A stretch of 64,000 nucleotides of DNA from Trichomonas vaginalis G3 (Eukaryota; Parabasalia; Trichomonadida; Trichomonadidae): NCBI RefSeq assembly GCF_026262505.1, contig NC_067207.1:5712252-5776251 (forward strand). Reading direction: 5' to 3'. Positions 22,651-33,481 of this stretch are shown piece after piece. Numbering within the stretch: the stretch's first letter is position 1; each line of letters begins with the position of its first letter. Under the pieces are notes generated by a model, which was given only the letters and a program-made list of their open reading frames with translations, was not told where the DNA came from and ran no database searches. The position numbers were made by a program, and so were the translations under genes.

Positions 22651-23685
22651 ATGTCCATCAACGATGCTTTCATTACAAGAATAATTAAAAGTAGATTCGG
22701 CGCAGGCAAGAAGGATAAGAAACAGCAATTGCACTTTGATGCACAAGAAATAACAGACATTTTATTCCAAGGATCAGAAGTCCTTAAGAACGACCCAATT
22801 CTCTTGAAGCTTCCAGCCAATATCATAATAGTTGGTGACCTTCACGGAAATATCGATGATCTCCTCAGAATCTTTACGCGTTGTGGTTATCCATCAGAAA
22901 CGAATTATATTTTCCTCGGTGACTACGTAGATAGAGGAGAAAACTCATTAGAAGTTTTCTTACTTCTTATTTCCCTTAAGATTCGCCATCCAAATAACAT
23001 TTATCTCCTTCGTGGAAATCATGAATCAAATTCAATGACAGGAATCTACGGTTTCAGAGAAGAAGTCAGAAAGAGACTTAACAAGCAGATGTATTTCAAG
23101 TTCTTGGACTGTTTCAAACACTTACCAATAGCAGCTGTTATAGATAACCGCGTTTTCTGCGTTCATGGCGGAATATCGAAGGACCTTCATAAGGTCGAAC
23201 AGATTGCTGCTCAAAAGAAGCCAAACGATATTCCATTAACAGGAATCATCGCAGATATGCTCTGGTCCGATCCAATTGACGAAGTAGATACATTCCAACC
23301 TAGCGACCGTGGCGTTGGAGCTCTCTTTGGAGCTAAACCACTCGTTAAATTCTTAGAAGACAACAATCTTGAACTTCTTGTTCGTTCTCACGAATCCTGC
23401 AACAAAGGATTCAACTGGCCATACGAGGGATCAGCTGTTGGAAGCCACAGTCTTCTTACAATCTTCAGCAGTTCGAATTATTGCGATGAATTTAACGATG
23501 GAGCAGTTCTAAGTGTTCCACAAGACGGAGATTACCAAATTATATCATTTACACATGGCAAACATGTTAGATTCGCTTTACCAAAGTGGGCTATCACAAC
23601 TCCAACACCAGATAAGCCACATTTACACCAGGAAGAGGAAATCACTCCAATTCCAAATGCAGATTTGTTACCTCTTGCAGCTTAA
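22651..23685 (+). CDS. PP1-like serine/threonine protein phosphatase
   Basis: 344 residues from the ATG at 22651. An earlier in-frame ATG at 22618 would add the hydrophobic MVLFFFIIFSA, atypical for this cytosolic/nuclear family, so I prefer the later start. The PPP metal-binding motifs are all present: GDLHGN (about residue 62), GDYVDRG (about 94), RGNHES (about 126) and the HGGI strand. The rest resembles PP1/PP2A but departs at conserved spots: RSHES where PP1 has RAHQV, and YCDEF where PP1 has YCGEF, so it is a divergent PP1-type enzyme. Trichomonads have a large expanded set of these. A noisy copy lies at 8345-9377. Confidence 0.9.
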   Translation: MSINDAFITRIIKSRFGAGKKDKKQQLHFDAQEITDILFQGSEVLKNDPILLKLPANIIIVGDLHGNIDDLLRIFTRCGYPSETNYIFLGDYVDRGENSLEVFLLLISLKIRHPNNIYLLRGNHESNSMTGIYGFREEVRKRLNKQMYFKFLDCFKHLPIAAVIDNRVFCVHGGISKDLHKVEQIAAQKKPNDIPLTGIIADMLWSDPIDEVDTFQPSDRGVGALFGAKPLVKFLEDNNLELLVRSHESCNKGFNWPYEGSAVGSHSLLTIFSSSNYCDEFNDGAVLSVPQDGDYQIISFTHGKHVRFALPKWAITTPTPDKPHLHQEEEITPIPNADLLPLAA

Positions 23686-24979
23686 TTTTTGTTTTTTATT
23701 CTTATATTATTCATAAAAACTTAATCATGTGCGATTCACTCTGTGTCTGTTAATTAATCCATCTTTTTTTCTCTTTGGCCTAAGAAATATATCATTTTGG
23801 CATTATAATTTTTAAAATTTCAAAAATTTTTTATTGTTAATTCTCATGATATCTTAAATATATCAGTTTGGCCAAACTGGAAGAGATTACTCTAAATTCT
23901 ATCAACAATACCAAGTCTGTATATGCTTTCTTTTATTAAATTTTTTTATTGAATATCACACAAACGCTTGGATAACACATAACCATTGGGTCATCACAAT
24001 GTGCTATCTACTTTATGATTTTATCAAATATTTCAATAAAATGAAAAATATATAAGATCAAATAAAGTTTGCAAAACTCTTAACATTAAAAATTTTTGGA
24101 AACCCTGGAGGAATCTTGATCGAGCAAGTTTGGAGTCTCCCTCTTACAACCTTTGATCAAATTTGAATCATGTTAACTGATATTAAGATTTGTTAGCAAC
24201 CAATGAGTTGTAAAATGCAACCATACGTATGTATTGACTATTAGTTTTCTTATTTATTAGAATAATTTTCATTATTCAGTTAAATATCTTCAAATTACTT
24301 AATTGTTCAGTAATCAATTAAGTTGAAAAAATATTGAATAACCAATTGTTATCAAAGTTAAAAATAAAATATTATGAAAAAAATTATTTTGTTAAAATCA
24401 AAGATTTTGGAGGTGAATTATTCTCATATTGGTCTTATAACATGATCATGGTAAAAAACTTTATAACATAAAAAAATATTTTGGTAAAAAATTAAAAAAA
24501 CAAACAATTGAACAAAATCTAGCCCATATTTTCATCAAATTTAATTTTCAAAGATAGTTAGCGAACATCTAAAATAGTATTAGAACTAACAAGTGATCTT
24601 ATTCATTCCATATTATAGAGTTGCTTTTGATTTTAATTTATAATCAAATGCTAATCTATGTGATAGGAATGAAAATGCAGAAAAATGATAGCTAAACATA
24701 TAATTATATCTTGTATGTGTGAATATTCTCAGCGTTTTATCAGAAGATTTTAATCCATTGGGAAATTCAAGATAGAATCAAGGAAAAACACCTCTTCACT
24801 GGGTATCATGTTGTAATTTCTGATTTTTCATGCACTAAATAAATGAATGCAAAGTTTTCTTTAGTGTGCTGCCTATGAAATTGCGAAATTTTGATCTGAT
24901 TATCATAAATTTCATCAAGGAGTACTTTTACATTTTTAACATCAAAAAAGTGACATCACGTCATCTTTTGTGAATTTTA
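23686..24979. other. AT-rich intergenic region, 1.3 kb
   Basis: Non-coding on both strands as far as I can see. Contains a TTTGGCCAAA palindrome near 23868. No transposon ends found. Confidence 0.6.
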
Positions 24980-26794
24980 ATGTCTGGATTACCCGGACCT
25001 GAGCCACCACAAAAACCATTAGGGGCTCAGTTTAATCCGCAAATACTACAAGTGATGCGATATATCAGTTCGATAAATCTAAATCCTGATAAAAAAGAAT
25101 TATTACTCAGACAAATGCTTGGTAATCAGCAAACTGCAGTGCCTACACCAGTCCAAATGCCAGGTGCTCCTCTAGTTCAGATTCAAAATCCAATTATTCC
25201 TCCAAAACCAAATAAAATCTCAAATCCTCAAATTCAGAAAGATATTCCAAAGACTTCACCAATCACATCGGAACCTACACTCAATATAAATAGCAATGAT
25301 TCAGCAGATGACGCAGTTTGTTCATTAATAAATTTTAATTCTTTCCAAAAACAGAAAAATAAGGTACTCTATGAACTGTCAGGCGTTGGTTATATTGACA
25401 AGTCCAAGTTAAGGCGAAATTCGTCATTCGAACAAGGCCATTTCGTTTATGAACAAGAAGATTTTGATCAATCAACATATTTTTCATATTTTTTCGACGA
25501 CGAACCAACACATCGCGTTGACAAGAGTAAATTAAAGACAATGGATCCATCGATACGTACGATGCAGAACTGGAAATCCGGATGTAAATCTTATCTCATT
25601 GATCCAGACCCTAGACCATTCAAATCACCGAGAAACGACTTCACTGACTACGTCTGTAATACAAATTACAAGTCAGCATGTCTTGGAGACGAAGGTCAAA
25701 CCGCATATCCTCCTAGAGACAATGCTCCAATAGAAGCACAAGCTCCTCAACTAGAAATGAACGTAATGACTGATGAACTTACGATAGATCACCTCAAATT
25801 GCTTGCAGCAATGAATGACGCAGCAAAGAAATATATTCGCGGTCAATTACCAAATGAAGTCATAGAAAACCTCGCGGAAACACGAAATGAGTACAAGAGA
25901 AACTTACATCAGGCTATGGGAGACACTTCTTTCGTTTACAGACCTTTAATTTCTCCGCAAACGACTTCTTTCGACCAATTAGATTTTCCATCAATATCCT
26001 TACATGATTTCGCATATTATAGCTATCTTACATACATTTTGGAGCTCAATGGCCCGATTCTTCCGAAAAATCAGTTATCAATTTCAATCGGCCTTGCCAA
26101 GCTCATTCCACTCATTAGGGAAGCCGTAAAACGTCAAGATTTAGAGTTCCACTTAGTTTGTCCTAACTCATGCCTTGCTTTTCTTTATTATGTTTCACAA
26201 TTGTTTACAACTCTCTCAAACCTCGAAGATTATCCGCGAGTTATACCTTTGCATGCAAGTTTCGATGTTTTCAAGCGTTTCTGCCATGATAGCCACATGA
26301 TTATTACAACTCGAGAATTAAAGATGTTTCTTGAGTGGATAGAACTTGGTGGAAGCATTTCGCACCCCATATATCAAGCACGGAATGCATCCCTTGGCAT
26401 GATAATCCACAAAGAAGAGTATTTTCAGATTGCTACCGAATGGCTCTCTCAAAAATTGTCAGAGGAAGTTCTAATTCAGAGAGCTCTCTCAATTTCACAA
26501 GGAAAGTCACTTTTTGGGGTGAACTTCATGGTTGATGAAGTAGATAACGTACTAATTATTGTCACTCCGATCAATCAGTGGCAGCGTCGACAGCCACCTA
26601 AGATCATTCCATCATTCTTCCCATTCTCTGATAACTACTGGCCTGAAGGAGACCCTGGAGAACCAAATCCTTCAAGAGCATTGATACACGAGTCATCCAA
26701 TCTGGAATTTAAACTCACAGATGGTAAGGAAATGCTGAAATTTAAACCAGGAACATCGTGGTTCATGTTTAATTTAGCGCAACAAATGAATTAA
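24980..26794 (+). CDS. 604-aa protein of unknown function
   Basis: Starts at an ATG 12 bp after a TCATCTTTTG stretch that could serve as initiator. Residues 1-110 are Pro/Gln/Asn-rich and probably disordered. Residues about 115-260 are charged with aromatic patches (YFSYFFDDEP). Residues about 265-604 look globular, with helical segments (LDYPSI-like, LAKLIPLIREAVKRQD) and a C-terminal beta-rich part (NVLIIVTPINQW). No signal peptide, membrane span or known catalytic motif. It may be a regulatory or scaffold protein. A noisy copy with a missing end lies at 10669-12383. Confidence 0.75.
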   Translation: MSGLPGPEPPQKPLGAQFNPQILQVMRYISSINLNPDKKELLLRQMLGNQQTAVPTPVQMPGAPLVQIQNPIIPPKPNKISNPQIQKDIPKTSPITSEPTLNINSNDSADDAVCSLINFNSFQKQKNKVLYELSGVGYIDKSKLRRNSSFEQGHFVYEQEDFDQSTYFSYFFDDEPTHRVDKSKLKTMDPSIRTMQNWKSGCKSYLIDPDPRPFKSPRNDFTDYVCNTNYKSACLGDEGQTAYPPRDNAPIEAQAPQLEMNVMTDELTIDHLKLLAAMNDAAKKYIRGQLPNEVIENLAETRNEYKRNLHQAMGDTSFVYRPLISPQTTSFDQLDFPSISLHDFAYYSYLTYILELNGPILPKNQLSISIGLAKLIPLIREAVKRQDLEFHLVCPNSCLAFLYYVSQLFTTLSNLEDYPRVIPLHASFDVFKRFCHDSHMIITTRELKMFLEWIELGGSISHPIYQARNASLGMIIHKEEYFQIATEWLSQKLSEEVLIQRALSISQGKSLFGVNFMVDEVDNVLIIVTPINQWQRRQPPKIIPSFFPFSDNYWPEGDPGEPNPSRALIHESSNLEFKLTDGKEMLKFKPGTSWFMFNLAQQMN

Positions 26795-27366
26795 TATTTT
26801 ATATTTGTTTTGATATAATTTTCTGTTTTTGTTTTGTATCTATACTTGTTTTTAAATGTAGCTGTATATTATTTTTCTTTAATTGCTTAAAATCATGATT
26901 CTTTTTGTATTCAGTATCATATATCTTCCATTCCTTGAATTAGTTTATAATGTGTGAAGCATCATCACAAAATACGGCTATTTTTTCATATGAACATGCT
27001 TTTAAAGATTAAAGGGAATTTTGTCTGCGAAATACACAAATAATTCATTAAGAAAAATGCAAATAACTAGATTTTAAAATTTTCAACTTTGGAAGAATAA
27101 TATGATAGACTCAATTGCTAATATAACTCATTCTAATTATCATTTAATTGAATATGATAAGCATCCTTCGGTGATCAATATAATTAAGTTTAGATTCATC
27201 ACCTTTATCTAATTTTGCTAGAAACGTAAAATTTAAAGGAATAAAATTCAAAATCTCAGAATTGTTTGATTTTTGAAGCAGTTTTTAATTTCATTTATTT
27301 TATATACTCGATCTTGATATCATTTCCGGAATCGGAAGTGTAAATTTGAAAAAAATAAACCCTCAC
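26795..27366. other. AT-rich intergenic region
   Basis: Nothing coding seen. A short inverted pair GGAAGTG / CACTTCC lies near 27333-27369, beside the start of the 148-bp direct repeat; it could belong to the MULE border but no target duplication was found. Confidence 0.5.
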
Positions 27367-27660
27367 TTCCAGATAATGTGATGAGTGTGTTGGCTAAATA
27401 ATATATGGATACAATGTGTCTTATAGATGAATATATGCACAAAGTTTAAGAGGCCATTTTCTTTCAGAAACCGAGATTTGTGAATTTTTTCAAATGTTGT
27501 GCTTTTTTTGAATTTTCTCGATACCAGATAAGTTGTGTTGGCTAAATAATATATGGATACAATGTGTCTTATAGATGAATATATGCACAAAGTTTAAGAG
27601 GCCATTTTCTTTCAGAAACCGAGATTTGTGAATTTTTTCAAATTTTGTGCTTTTTTTGAT
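27367..27660. repeat. 148-bp direct repeat, two copies
   Basis: GCTAAATAATATATGGATAC recurs at 27393 and 27541, period 148, and the copies are nearly identical over almost the whole unit. The array lies immediately upstream of the MULE transposase and may be subterminal repeats of that transposon. Confidence 0.9.
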
Positions 27661-27685
27661 ATTGAAATTTCATTTCATTTTTTTG

Positions 27686-27847
27686 ATGCATATCGATGCA
27701 CCATGCGAACTTAAAGAAAGGCTATCTTATATAGATGCTATGAAAGCTGTCATTGATAACGAATGCCATGCAGGTTGTCCATATCAATTAAAAAAAAAAT
27801 CCAAATTTAGGGGAAACAAAATTAAAATTCAGGTGCAGGGCAGATAA
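27686..27847 (+). CDS. MULE transposase, N-terminal zinc-finger part
   Basis: The ATG at 27686 opens a frame ending LKKKSKFRGNKIK, which leads into a FLYWCH/WRKY-type zinc finger. The finger continues in the next frame: CRADKCEAC followed by HNHN at about 27842-27930. The change of frame falls at a run of four A near 27828; one A fewer would give a continuous reading. This is a plain DNA transposon gene, and the single length difference could be either a real inactivating change or a consensus error. Confidence 0.7.
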   Translation: MHIDAPCELKERLSYIDAMKAVIDNECHAGCPYQLKKKSKFRGNKIKIQVQGR

Positions 27848-28019
27848 ATGTGAAGCATGTATCTCATTTCTAAAGGATGATGAAGAATATATCCTAACAG
27901 AATATAATGGAACACATAATCACAATCAAATCAAAGATGAGACAAAGAAATACCACACATTATCACAATGCTATCGTCGGGTACTTATTAATTTTATAAA
28001 ACAGGGGGGTGATCCGAAA

Positions 28020-29360
28020 ATGGCTCAAATTGAATGCGACAAAAAACTTGATCTGGATGATCCACTTAACAGGCCATCTTTTTTGAATGCATCTTCAGAT
28101 CAAATGAAAACAATTCAGGAAAAAGGAAATAAAAAGATCAAAGGTATTCAAAAGTACGATGATAATCAATTCAAGTCAACTCAATTATTTAAGGGTATCA
28201 AAGAACAAGAGTCACCAAAAGATTTAATTTATTTCGATGTCGATAATTACAACAAACCAAAGAAATTAATCTTTTATTATGCTTCTTTCAAATTTCTGGA
28301 CATAATCAAAATTGTGAAAGAGCATTTTATTGATGCAACCCATTCATTACTTGAATTTAAAATGTTGTTTTACATGATATCAGCCAAATTTCCAAATACA
28401 CATGCATTCCCAATTTTTCAATTTGTCGTTTATCCAAACACTTCAGAAAATATTGCATTCTGTCTCAAGGCATTTTTTAACTGGGCAAAAGTAAAACCAA
28501 AATATTTTATGTCAGATTGTGCACAAGAAATCGAAAATGCGATTATCAACTCTTTTCCAGAAGTTATCCTTCATTGGTGTGCAGTTCATGTAATGAGGGC
28601 GTTCAGAAAAAATTTGAAAGATTATGCATTTGAGAGTTCAGACAAATTGATATTAGATACAAAAATGAACTATCTTGCATACGGCAGAAATGGCAAGAAA
28701 GAATGGATTGAACCAACGTTCAAAAAAATTCTGGAAATAGCCGAAAAATTCCCAGAATTTTCAAAATACATACAAAATCAATGGATATCAAACCAAGAAA
28801 GATGGACAGCCGCTGAAAGAGATGAAAATTTAGCTCTCACAAATAACATTTCAGAATCGATTAACAAAAAAATTAAATATTACTACTTTGGCGGAACAAT
28901 TTTCATGAGATTTGATCGATTTGTGATGAAATTAATCGATTTTATCGTTCCTTCATTTTATTACAGAATTTCTCAAGATATAAGGCTCAGAGACAAAATT
29001 CCAAATCCGTTGCCATCTGAAAAAAAGCCAAAAAAGTCTACAATCAGACTGGATACAGAAAAATGTATAATGCTCACTGATAAAATTAAATCGTTAATAG
29101 TTAACTCATCAGCAAACTTAAATACGCTTCAATTGGGTTTAGATGACCTACTTGATAAAGTTGTCAAGGCAGCAAAGGTTCAAAAACGAATGACCCAGTA
29201 TTTTTCGAAATTAAGTATCCCAATGGAAATCAAGCTTAGTATTCTCACGCAAATTACAGAATTTGGATGCAATACCCCTCAATTCATTGTTGAGAATGCC
29301 AAGTCTTTTCAAGATAAAATTATTACAGATTTCCACCTTCAAATTTATACAACATTATAA
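28020..29360 (+). CDS. MULE transposase, catalytic part
   Basis: 446 residues from ATG 28020, though the frame is open upstream to about 27842 and includes the zinc finger, so this ATG is likely internal. The MULE DDE core is clear: FIDATH (first Asp, about residue 102), FMSDCAQE (second Asp), the C-x2-H box HWCAVHV, and NISESINKK (Glu). The combined protein would be about 557 residues, usual for MULEs. The enzyme cuts and pastes the element. The C-terminal 120 residues are basic and less conserved. Confidence 0.88.
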   Translation: MAQIECDKKLDLDDPLNRPSFLNASSDQMKTIQEKGNKKIKGIQKYDDNQFKSTQLFKGIKEQESPKDLIYFDVDNYNKPKKLIFYYASFKFLDIIKIVKEHFIDATHSLLEFKMLFYMISAKFPNTHAFPIFQFVVYPNTSENIAFCLKAFFNWAKVKPKYFMSDCAQEIENAIINSFPEVILHWCAVHVMRAFRKNLKDYAFESSDKLILDTKMNYLAYGRNGKKEWIEPTFKKILEIAEKFPEFSKYIQNQWISNQERWTAAERDENLALTNNISESINKKIKYYYFGGTIFMRFDRFVMKLIDFIVPSFYYRISQDIRLRDKIPNPLPSEKKPKKSTIRLDTEKCIMLTDKIKSLIVNSSANLNTLQLGLDDLLDKVVKAAKVQKRMTQYFSKLSIPMEIKLSILTQITEFGCNTPQFIVENAKSFQDKIITDFHLQIYTTL

Positions 29361-30091
29361 AAATTTATGAATAAAAACTTGATATAAAATAACATTTTTA
29401 TTTTTACTAAGAAAAAAAGGTTTTTGATAATAAATTTATTTTATTTCGAAAAAGTAGCAATAATCGTAAAAGGGTATTGATAGGCTTGCTAAAGTAACTA
29501 ATTTTAGCTGTCAAATACTTTTGTATTTTGAAGTAAATTAGTATAAATTTGATATTATTTTAACTCCCTTTGAAAACCTCAATTTTCCATACAGAGGGAA
29601 CGGGAATAGCATCCAATATTCCCTGAGAATGGTTGCGCATTCTCAGTTCCCTCTATATTTCGAACGAAGCTCTCATCGGTCTTTTTTTTTAATACTAAAC
29701 GTTTTTTTCCCTGTCACTTTTAGCTAAAATTTGGGTTTGCCCATAATTTTTACCGTTCCGAACGACCACTGTGCATTTATCATATGTAATTGTTGCTATA
29801 CTCTATTAAGGATTTGATTTTTAATAATAGCCAACTACAAAATGGTTGAGAGTTGCCGAAATTAAAAAAAAACTGGAATATTTCAAAAGATTGCAGTCCT
29901 TCCAATAATAATTGTTATCTTATAGATTAAATATGACAATATCAGCAGGAACTAGGATCAATTCTCAAAAGTTACGTTTTGATGTGGGAGAAAAGAGCAA
30001 GCAAAGATGAAATAGAAGAAAAAAACAAATTAAATGCTAAGATGTTAAGAAATGTATTCTCTTGAGGCGGTATTTTTTTTAGGAAGGAACT
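29361..30091. other. Spacer between MULE gene and 258-aa gene
   Basis: AT-rich apart from the branched palindrome at 29593-29654. Two TTC(C)GAACGA motifs lie near 29658 and 29756. No gene recognised. Confidence 0.5.
29593..29654. repeat. Perfect three-way-junction palindrome
   Basis: AGAGGGAAC (29593-29601) pairs with GTTCCCTCT (29646-29654). Between them sit two perfect hairpins: GGGAATA / TATTCCC (29602-29623, 8-base loop) and TGAGAATG / CATTCTCA (29624-29645, 6-base loop). All three stems abut with no unpaired base at the junction. In DNA this is a T-shaped fold like parvoviral terminal hairpins; in RNA it would be a small three-way junction. It lies 232 bp after the MULE stop. Confidence 0.85.
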
Positions 30092-30176
30092 GCGCGGGCA
30101 AATGTAAACGTTTAAAAAATAAATAAAATTTCGCGCCAAAAATTGAGAGAAATTCGCGGGGAAAAATTGGCGGGGA
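30092..30176 (+). promoter_or_regulatory. Cluster of E2F-like sites
   Basis: Four GC-rich sites in 85 bp of otherwise AT-rich DNA: GCGCGGGCAAA (30092-30102), TTTCGCGCCAAA (30129-30140, a textbook E2F/DP site), TTCGCGGGGAAA (30153) and TTGGCGGGG (30167-30175). They end 40 bp before the ATG of the next gene. Function as cell-cycle promoter elements is inferred from the consensus. Confidence 0.55.
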
Positions 30177-30215
30177 TTTTTGCAGCCATTATTTCTCAGA
30201 CAAAAAAAGATAACC

Positions 30216-30992
30216 ATGATGCTTGAAAGATCAAAGAGTGTTGGGTTTAAGACAATTCCATCAGATGGAAGTGGAACAGACCTTGCTTCTATCTGGGGAT
30301 CTCAAGGACTTGAATCAAATACTCCTCCTTCTTCCCCTGTTGCAAAAAATTCCCCAACCATGTTCTCATTACTAAGTTTGAATACACCCAAATCTCCGAA
30401 GAAGTCATTATATGTACCTCCACGTATAGATTCGCCTTCTCCGAAGAAATCAAGGCCAAAGCCAGTAGATTATATGTATTCATCAATATCATTGACATCA
30501 TCACAGAAAGTCAGCTTCGATTCTATTTACAAATCTACAACAACTTATGTTTATAAGGGAAATGAGAATCAAAATCTTGCATGGGAAGATTTTAGGAGGA
30601 TAGTTCAGGATGCTGAAGAAAGTATAGTTGCAACTCCTAACTTAGTATTTCAATTCAAGAAAAAGGTAGTTAGCGCTAAAGCATTAACATCTTCTGCTCA
30701 AACGAAATTGGATAAAATTACAGATGAACTATCAAACATTGATATAGAGAAAGCATTATCATTGATTCAAGATCTTTCAAAAGTAGAAAAATTATCGATT
30801 TACTCGACTTCTCCATTCAATTTTAGCGTTGTTACACCGATACATCTAAAATATACTGAGGTAGGATCTCAATTAGGTCCTCTTCATAGGTATGTGTTCA
30901 ATGGGTTTATATTCCCATCCACTTTAGATAAATTCATGCACGTTTACACAGATTTAGGTTCTGTTAAACGATATACAGTAGTTTTACATTAA
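30216..30992 (+). CDS. Ser/Pro-rich protein with CDK-type sites, unknown
   Basis: 258 residues from the ATG at 30216 (a second ATG follows at once). The first 100 residues are disordered and carry proline-directed, basic sites such as TPKSPKKS and SPSPKKSRPKP, consensus targets for cyclin-dependent kinases. Residues about 115-258 look folded: a helical region (AWEDFRRIVQDAEESI, KITDELSNI) and a C-terminal beta-like part. I recognise no family. The E2F-like sites upstream and the CDK sites within suggest, as inference only, a replication or cell-cycle role. Confidence 0.7.
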   Translation: MMLERSKSVGFKTIPSDGSGTDLASIWGSQGLESNTPPSSPVAKNSPTMFSLLSLNTPKSPKKSLYVPPRIDSPSPKKSRPKPVDYMYSSISLTSSQKVSFDSIYKSTTTYVYKGNENQNLAWEDFRRIVQDAEESIVATPNLVFQFKKKVVSAKALTSSAQTKLDKITDELSNIDIEKALSLIQDLSKVEKLSIYSTSPFNFSVVTPIHLKYTEVGSQLGPLHRYVFNGFIFPSTLDKFMHVYTDLGSVKRYTVVLH

Positions 30993-31371
30993 TTTCTGTA
31001 ATAAAGACTGTTTGTTTGCTTAAAATAAAATGTATTTTTGTAGCTTTCCATTCAACTAATGCATGTACTTCAGAAAGCTTTTATCTTCATTATTTTGTAC
31101 CTATCGTTTCCACATTAACTAGAATGACCGAAATCAGCTTTAAAAAGATTTGATTTTCTTTTGGAGAAGAAATTCATTTATTAAATCTAAAAAAAGATGA
31201 ATGTTTGGACTAGAAATGAAATAATATTATTCATGAAATAACATAATTTATTCACGCCCAGTATATATAGTGCATACTCAAAAATTAAATTATTAAAAAA
31301 ACACCAATTAGCCGAAATTATTTATTTGTTTATGAAAACAGGTAAGCAAGCTAATGTTTAAGAAACAATAA
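30993..31371. other. Convergent 3' spacer
   Basis: AT-rich region between the 258-aa gene and the convergent Myb gene. No feature seen. Confidence 0.6.
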
Positions 31372-31835
31372 CTATAGGAAATAAATATCTTCAATAAGAT
31401 CATTCTGAGGGAAATCAATGCTATTAACTATTTCTTGGAAATTAAGATCGAGTAATTCATCAGCTTTTGTTGCAGTTATTTTTTCATTATTCGATATTGA
31501 ATTTTCGAGCTTTGCTTCTTCTACTTTAAATTTTATGACTCTATGCCATCTATTTTTATGTTATTAATGTTTCTCCCGTTAAAGAATTTTGAAATATGAG
31601 TCCAGTGAGATCCGAATTCCGCTTGGAGCTGGATTAATAAGTTATCTTCTTCTGAAGTCCAAGGCTCTTGCCTATTAACTTCTTTAAGATATATATTATA
31701 TCTATCTTTGCATTGCCTTGCTGTAAAGGTGGGCATTTTTTCAGCAACTTTCTTCCAATCTGATGTTCCAAACTGGTTAACTATTGCAATAAGTTTCTGG
31801 TCATTTTTCTTTGTAAAAGTTTTGCGAAGACTCAT
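31372..31835 (-). CDS. R2R3 Myb-type DNA-binding protein, one frameshift
   Basis: The open frame from 31835 to 31533 gives 100 residues with two Myb repeats: W-spaced KVAEKMPTFTARQCKDRY and PWTSEEDNLL...HWTHISKFFNGR. It stops early after NGRNINNIK. Reading on with one more A in the run of five A near 31553 gives KNRWHRVIK, the canonical end of R3, then an acidic tail ending at 31372. So the gene is probably about 154 residues and the break is a 1-base length error or a very recent mutation. Trichomonad Mybs bind promoter elements and regulate genes such as adhesins; the targets here are unknown. Confidence 0.8.
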
Positions 31836-33481
31836 TCTATAAACTGAGAATTAGATGAAATGATTTGAATAATTATTGAAAATTGCGAAGGCAGAAATAT
31901 TTTTGCAAAATTTGTGAAAATGCTTAAAATACAAAGCACAATATTTTTATCAAACAGCAAGTAAAGAAATTACGGTTTTAGAAATTGAGATATTATTTTT
32001 TAGATTTGAATTATGTCAGTAATTTTTGTGAGGTTGCTATCAAAAAATGTCAAAATATAATTCATGTTAATATGTTTAATATATATAGAACAATTGATTT
32101 AAATGGTGAAATATTGTCAAATCGTGATTTGAATTTATAAGAACAAATTTGATGAAAATTATTATCATTATTCAATAATATATATTTCGAAGATTTAAAA
32201 AGTGGTTGAAAATTTTAGAAAAATATGGACTGAGTGTTCACATTTAACATTTTTTGCTAATTGTCGTCAAAAATTAGGCGTAAAGCAAAAATTGATATTT
32301 CATATGGTTTTATGATAGATAAGCATTATATTCCCACTCATTATATTCGTAAATTTTGAGGTTTATCCTTCGCTTTTAAGATCATTGAATTTGATTTTTA
32401 TATAAAATAGTTATATATTAGAAAATAATATGAGTTTATGTGATATTATTTTTCAGAAGATTTCATTCTATATGCCTATGAAAAGTACTCTCAAAACTAA
32501 CTTTTTCCTAATTATAATTAAATCTAGAATATTGTATTATGCTTAGTATTATTTCATTTTTCTCATTCAATTTAGAATTTACAAATGTCAAAAAATTGAG
32601 AGCTGTCACTTTTGATGAATTTCTGTTTATTACATCTGATCCGAAAATTCATATATCGGAGAGTTGAATCAGTAATCAAATTAACGAGTCAATCGATTTC
32701 AGTATTTAAAAGTCCTCCAATAACATATCTCATTTATATTCATTAGATTTGAGATTGTGAAAAAAATTTTAATCCTAATTGTTATTACAACCTACTTTAT
32801 ATTATGTATCATTTTGAATAATATGAAAAAAACTACCTAAATAACTTCAGAATACCATTTCAGTGGCTTAGCTAGAAAGATGAACAAGAATTTTTATAAA
32901 AATATAACTTAAAGCATAATTTATGCCGAAAAATAAAAAATATCATGCTAATAATTTTAATCAAAGCAAAATTTGATTTTTATTTCTATGTATGCTTTAC
33001 ATCCATGTTTGTTTCATGCAACTAAGAAACTCTAGACTATTTCAAATTAAATTGTCTTTAATATTTAACTAAAAATTTAATTATCGGTTTAAGTTGTAGT
33101 AGATATATTAAACATATAATCCAAGTCTAGGTATTTAAAAACATAACTGCATTATGTTGTAATTTTAACGTGCCATATAAATTTTGAAATTTGTATCAAT
33201 TTTCTTTATTTTCTTCCATTGATTGCATGCTGTTGTCAATTTCATTAAGCATTTAATATTATTTGCAATCCGTATTGACTAAAAAAGCATTTATCTAAGA
33301 TTAGACATCAATTGATAAATCGATTTCTTCGTAATTCGCTTTCAATGAAATATGTATACCAACTAGATGTTCCGAATATATGGATATTTTTATAAAATTA
33401 TTGTAATTGCCCAGAAAATCAATCAGATATTCAATTCTAAGTGGTCAGATAAAAGTTAATGATGTTGTATTCCAAACATAG
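31836..33481. other. AT-rich gene-free region, 1.6 kb
   Basis: No reading frame of note, no repeats and no transposon ends recognised. Lies upstream of the Myb gene and left of the 3.4-kb transposon. Confidence 0.5.

Larger units (their letters stand above)
27367..29654 (+). mobile_element. MULE (Mutator-like) DNA transposon, borders uncertain
   Basis: Contains a two-part MULE transposase (27686-29360), a subterminal 148-bp direct repeat on the left and a 62-base branched palindrome on the right. I could not match terminal inverted repeats or a 8-11 bp target duplication, so the limits given are only those of the associated structures. High integrity of the transposase frame implies recent activity. 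Confidence 0.65.
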
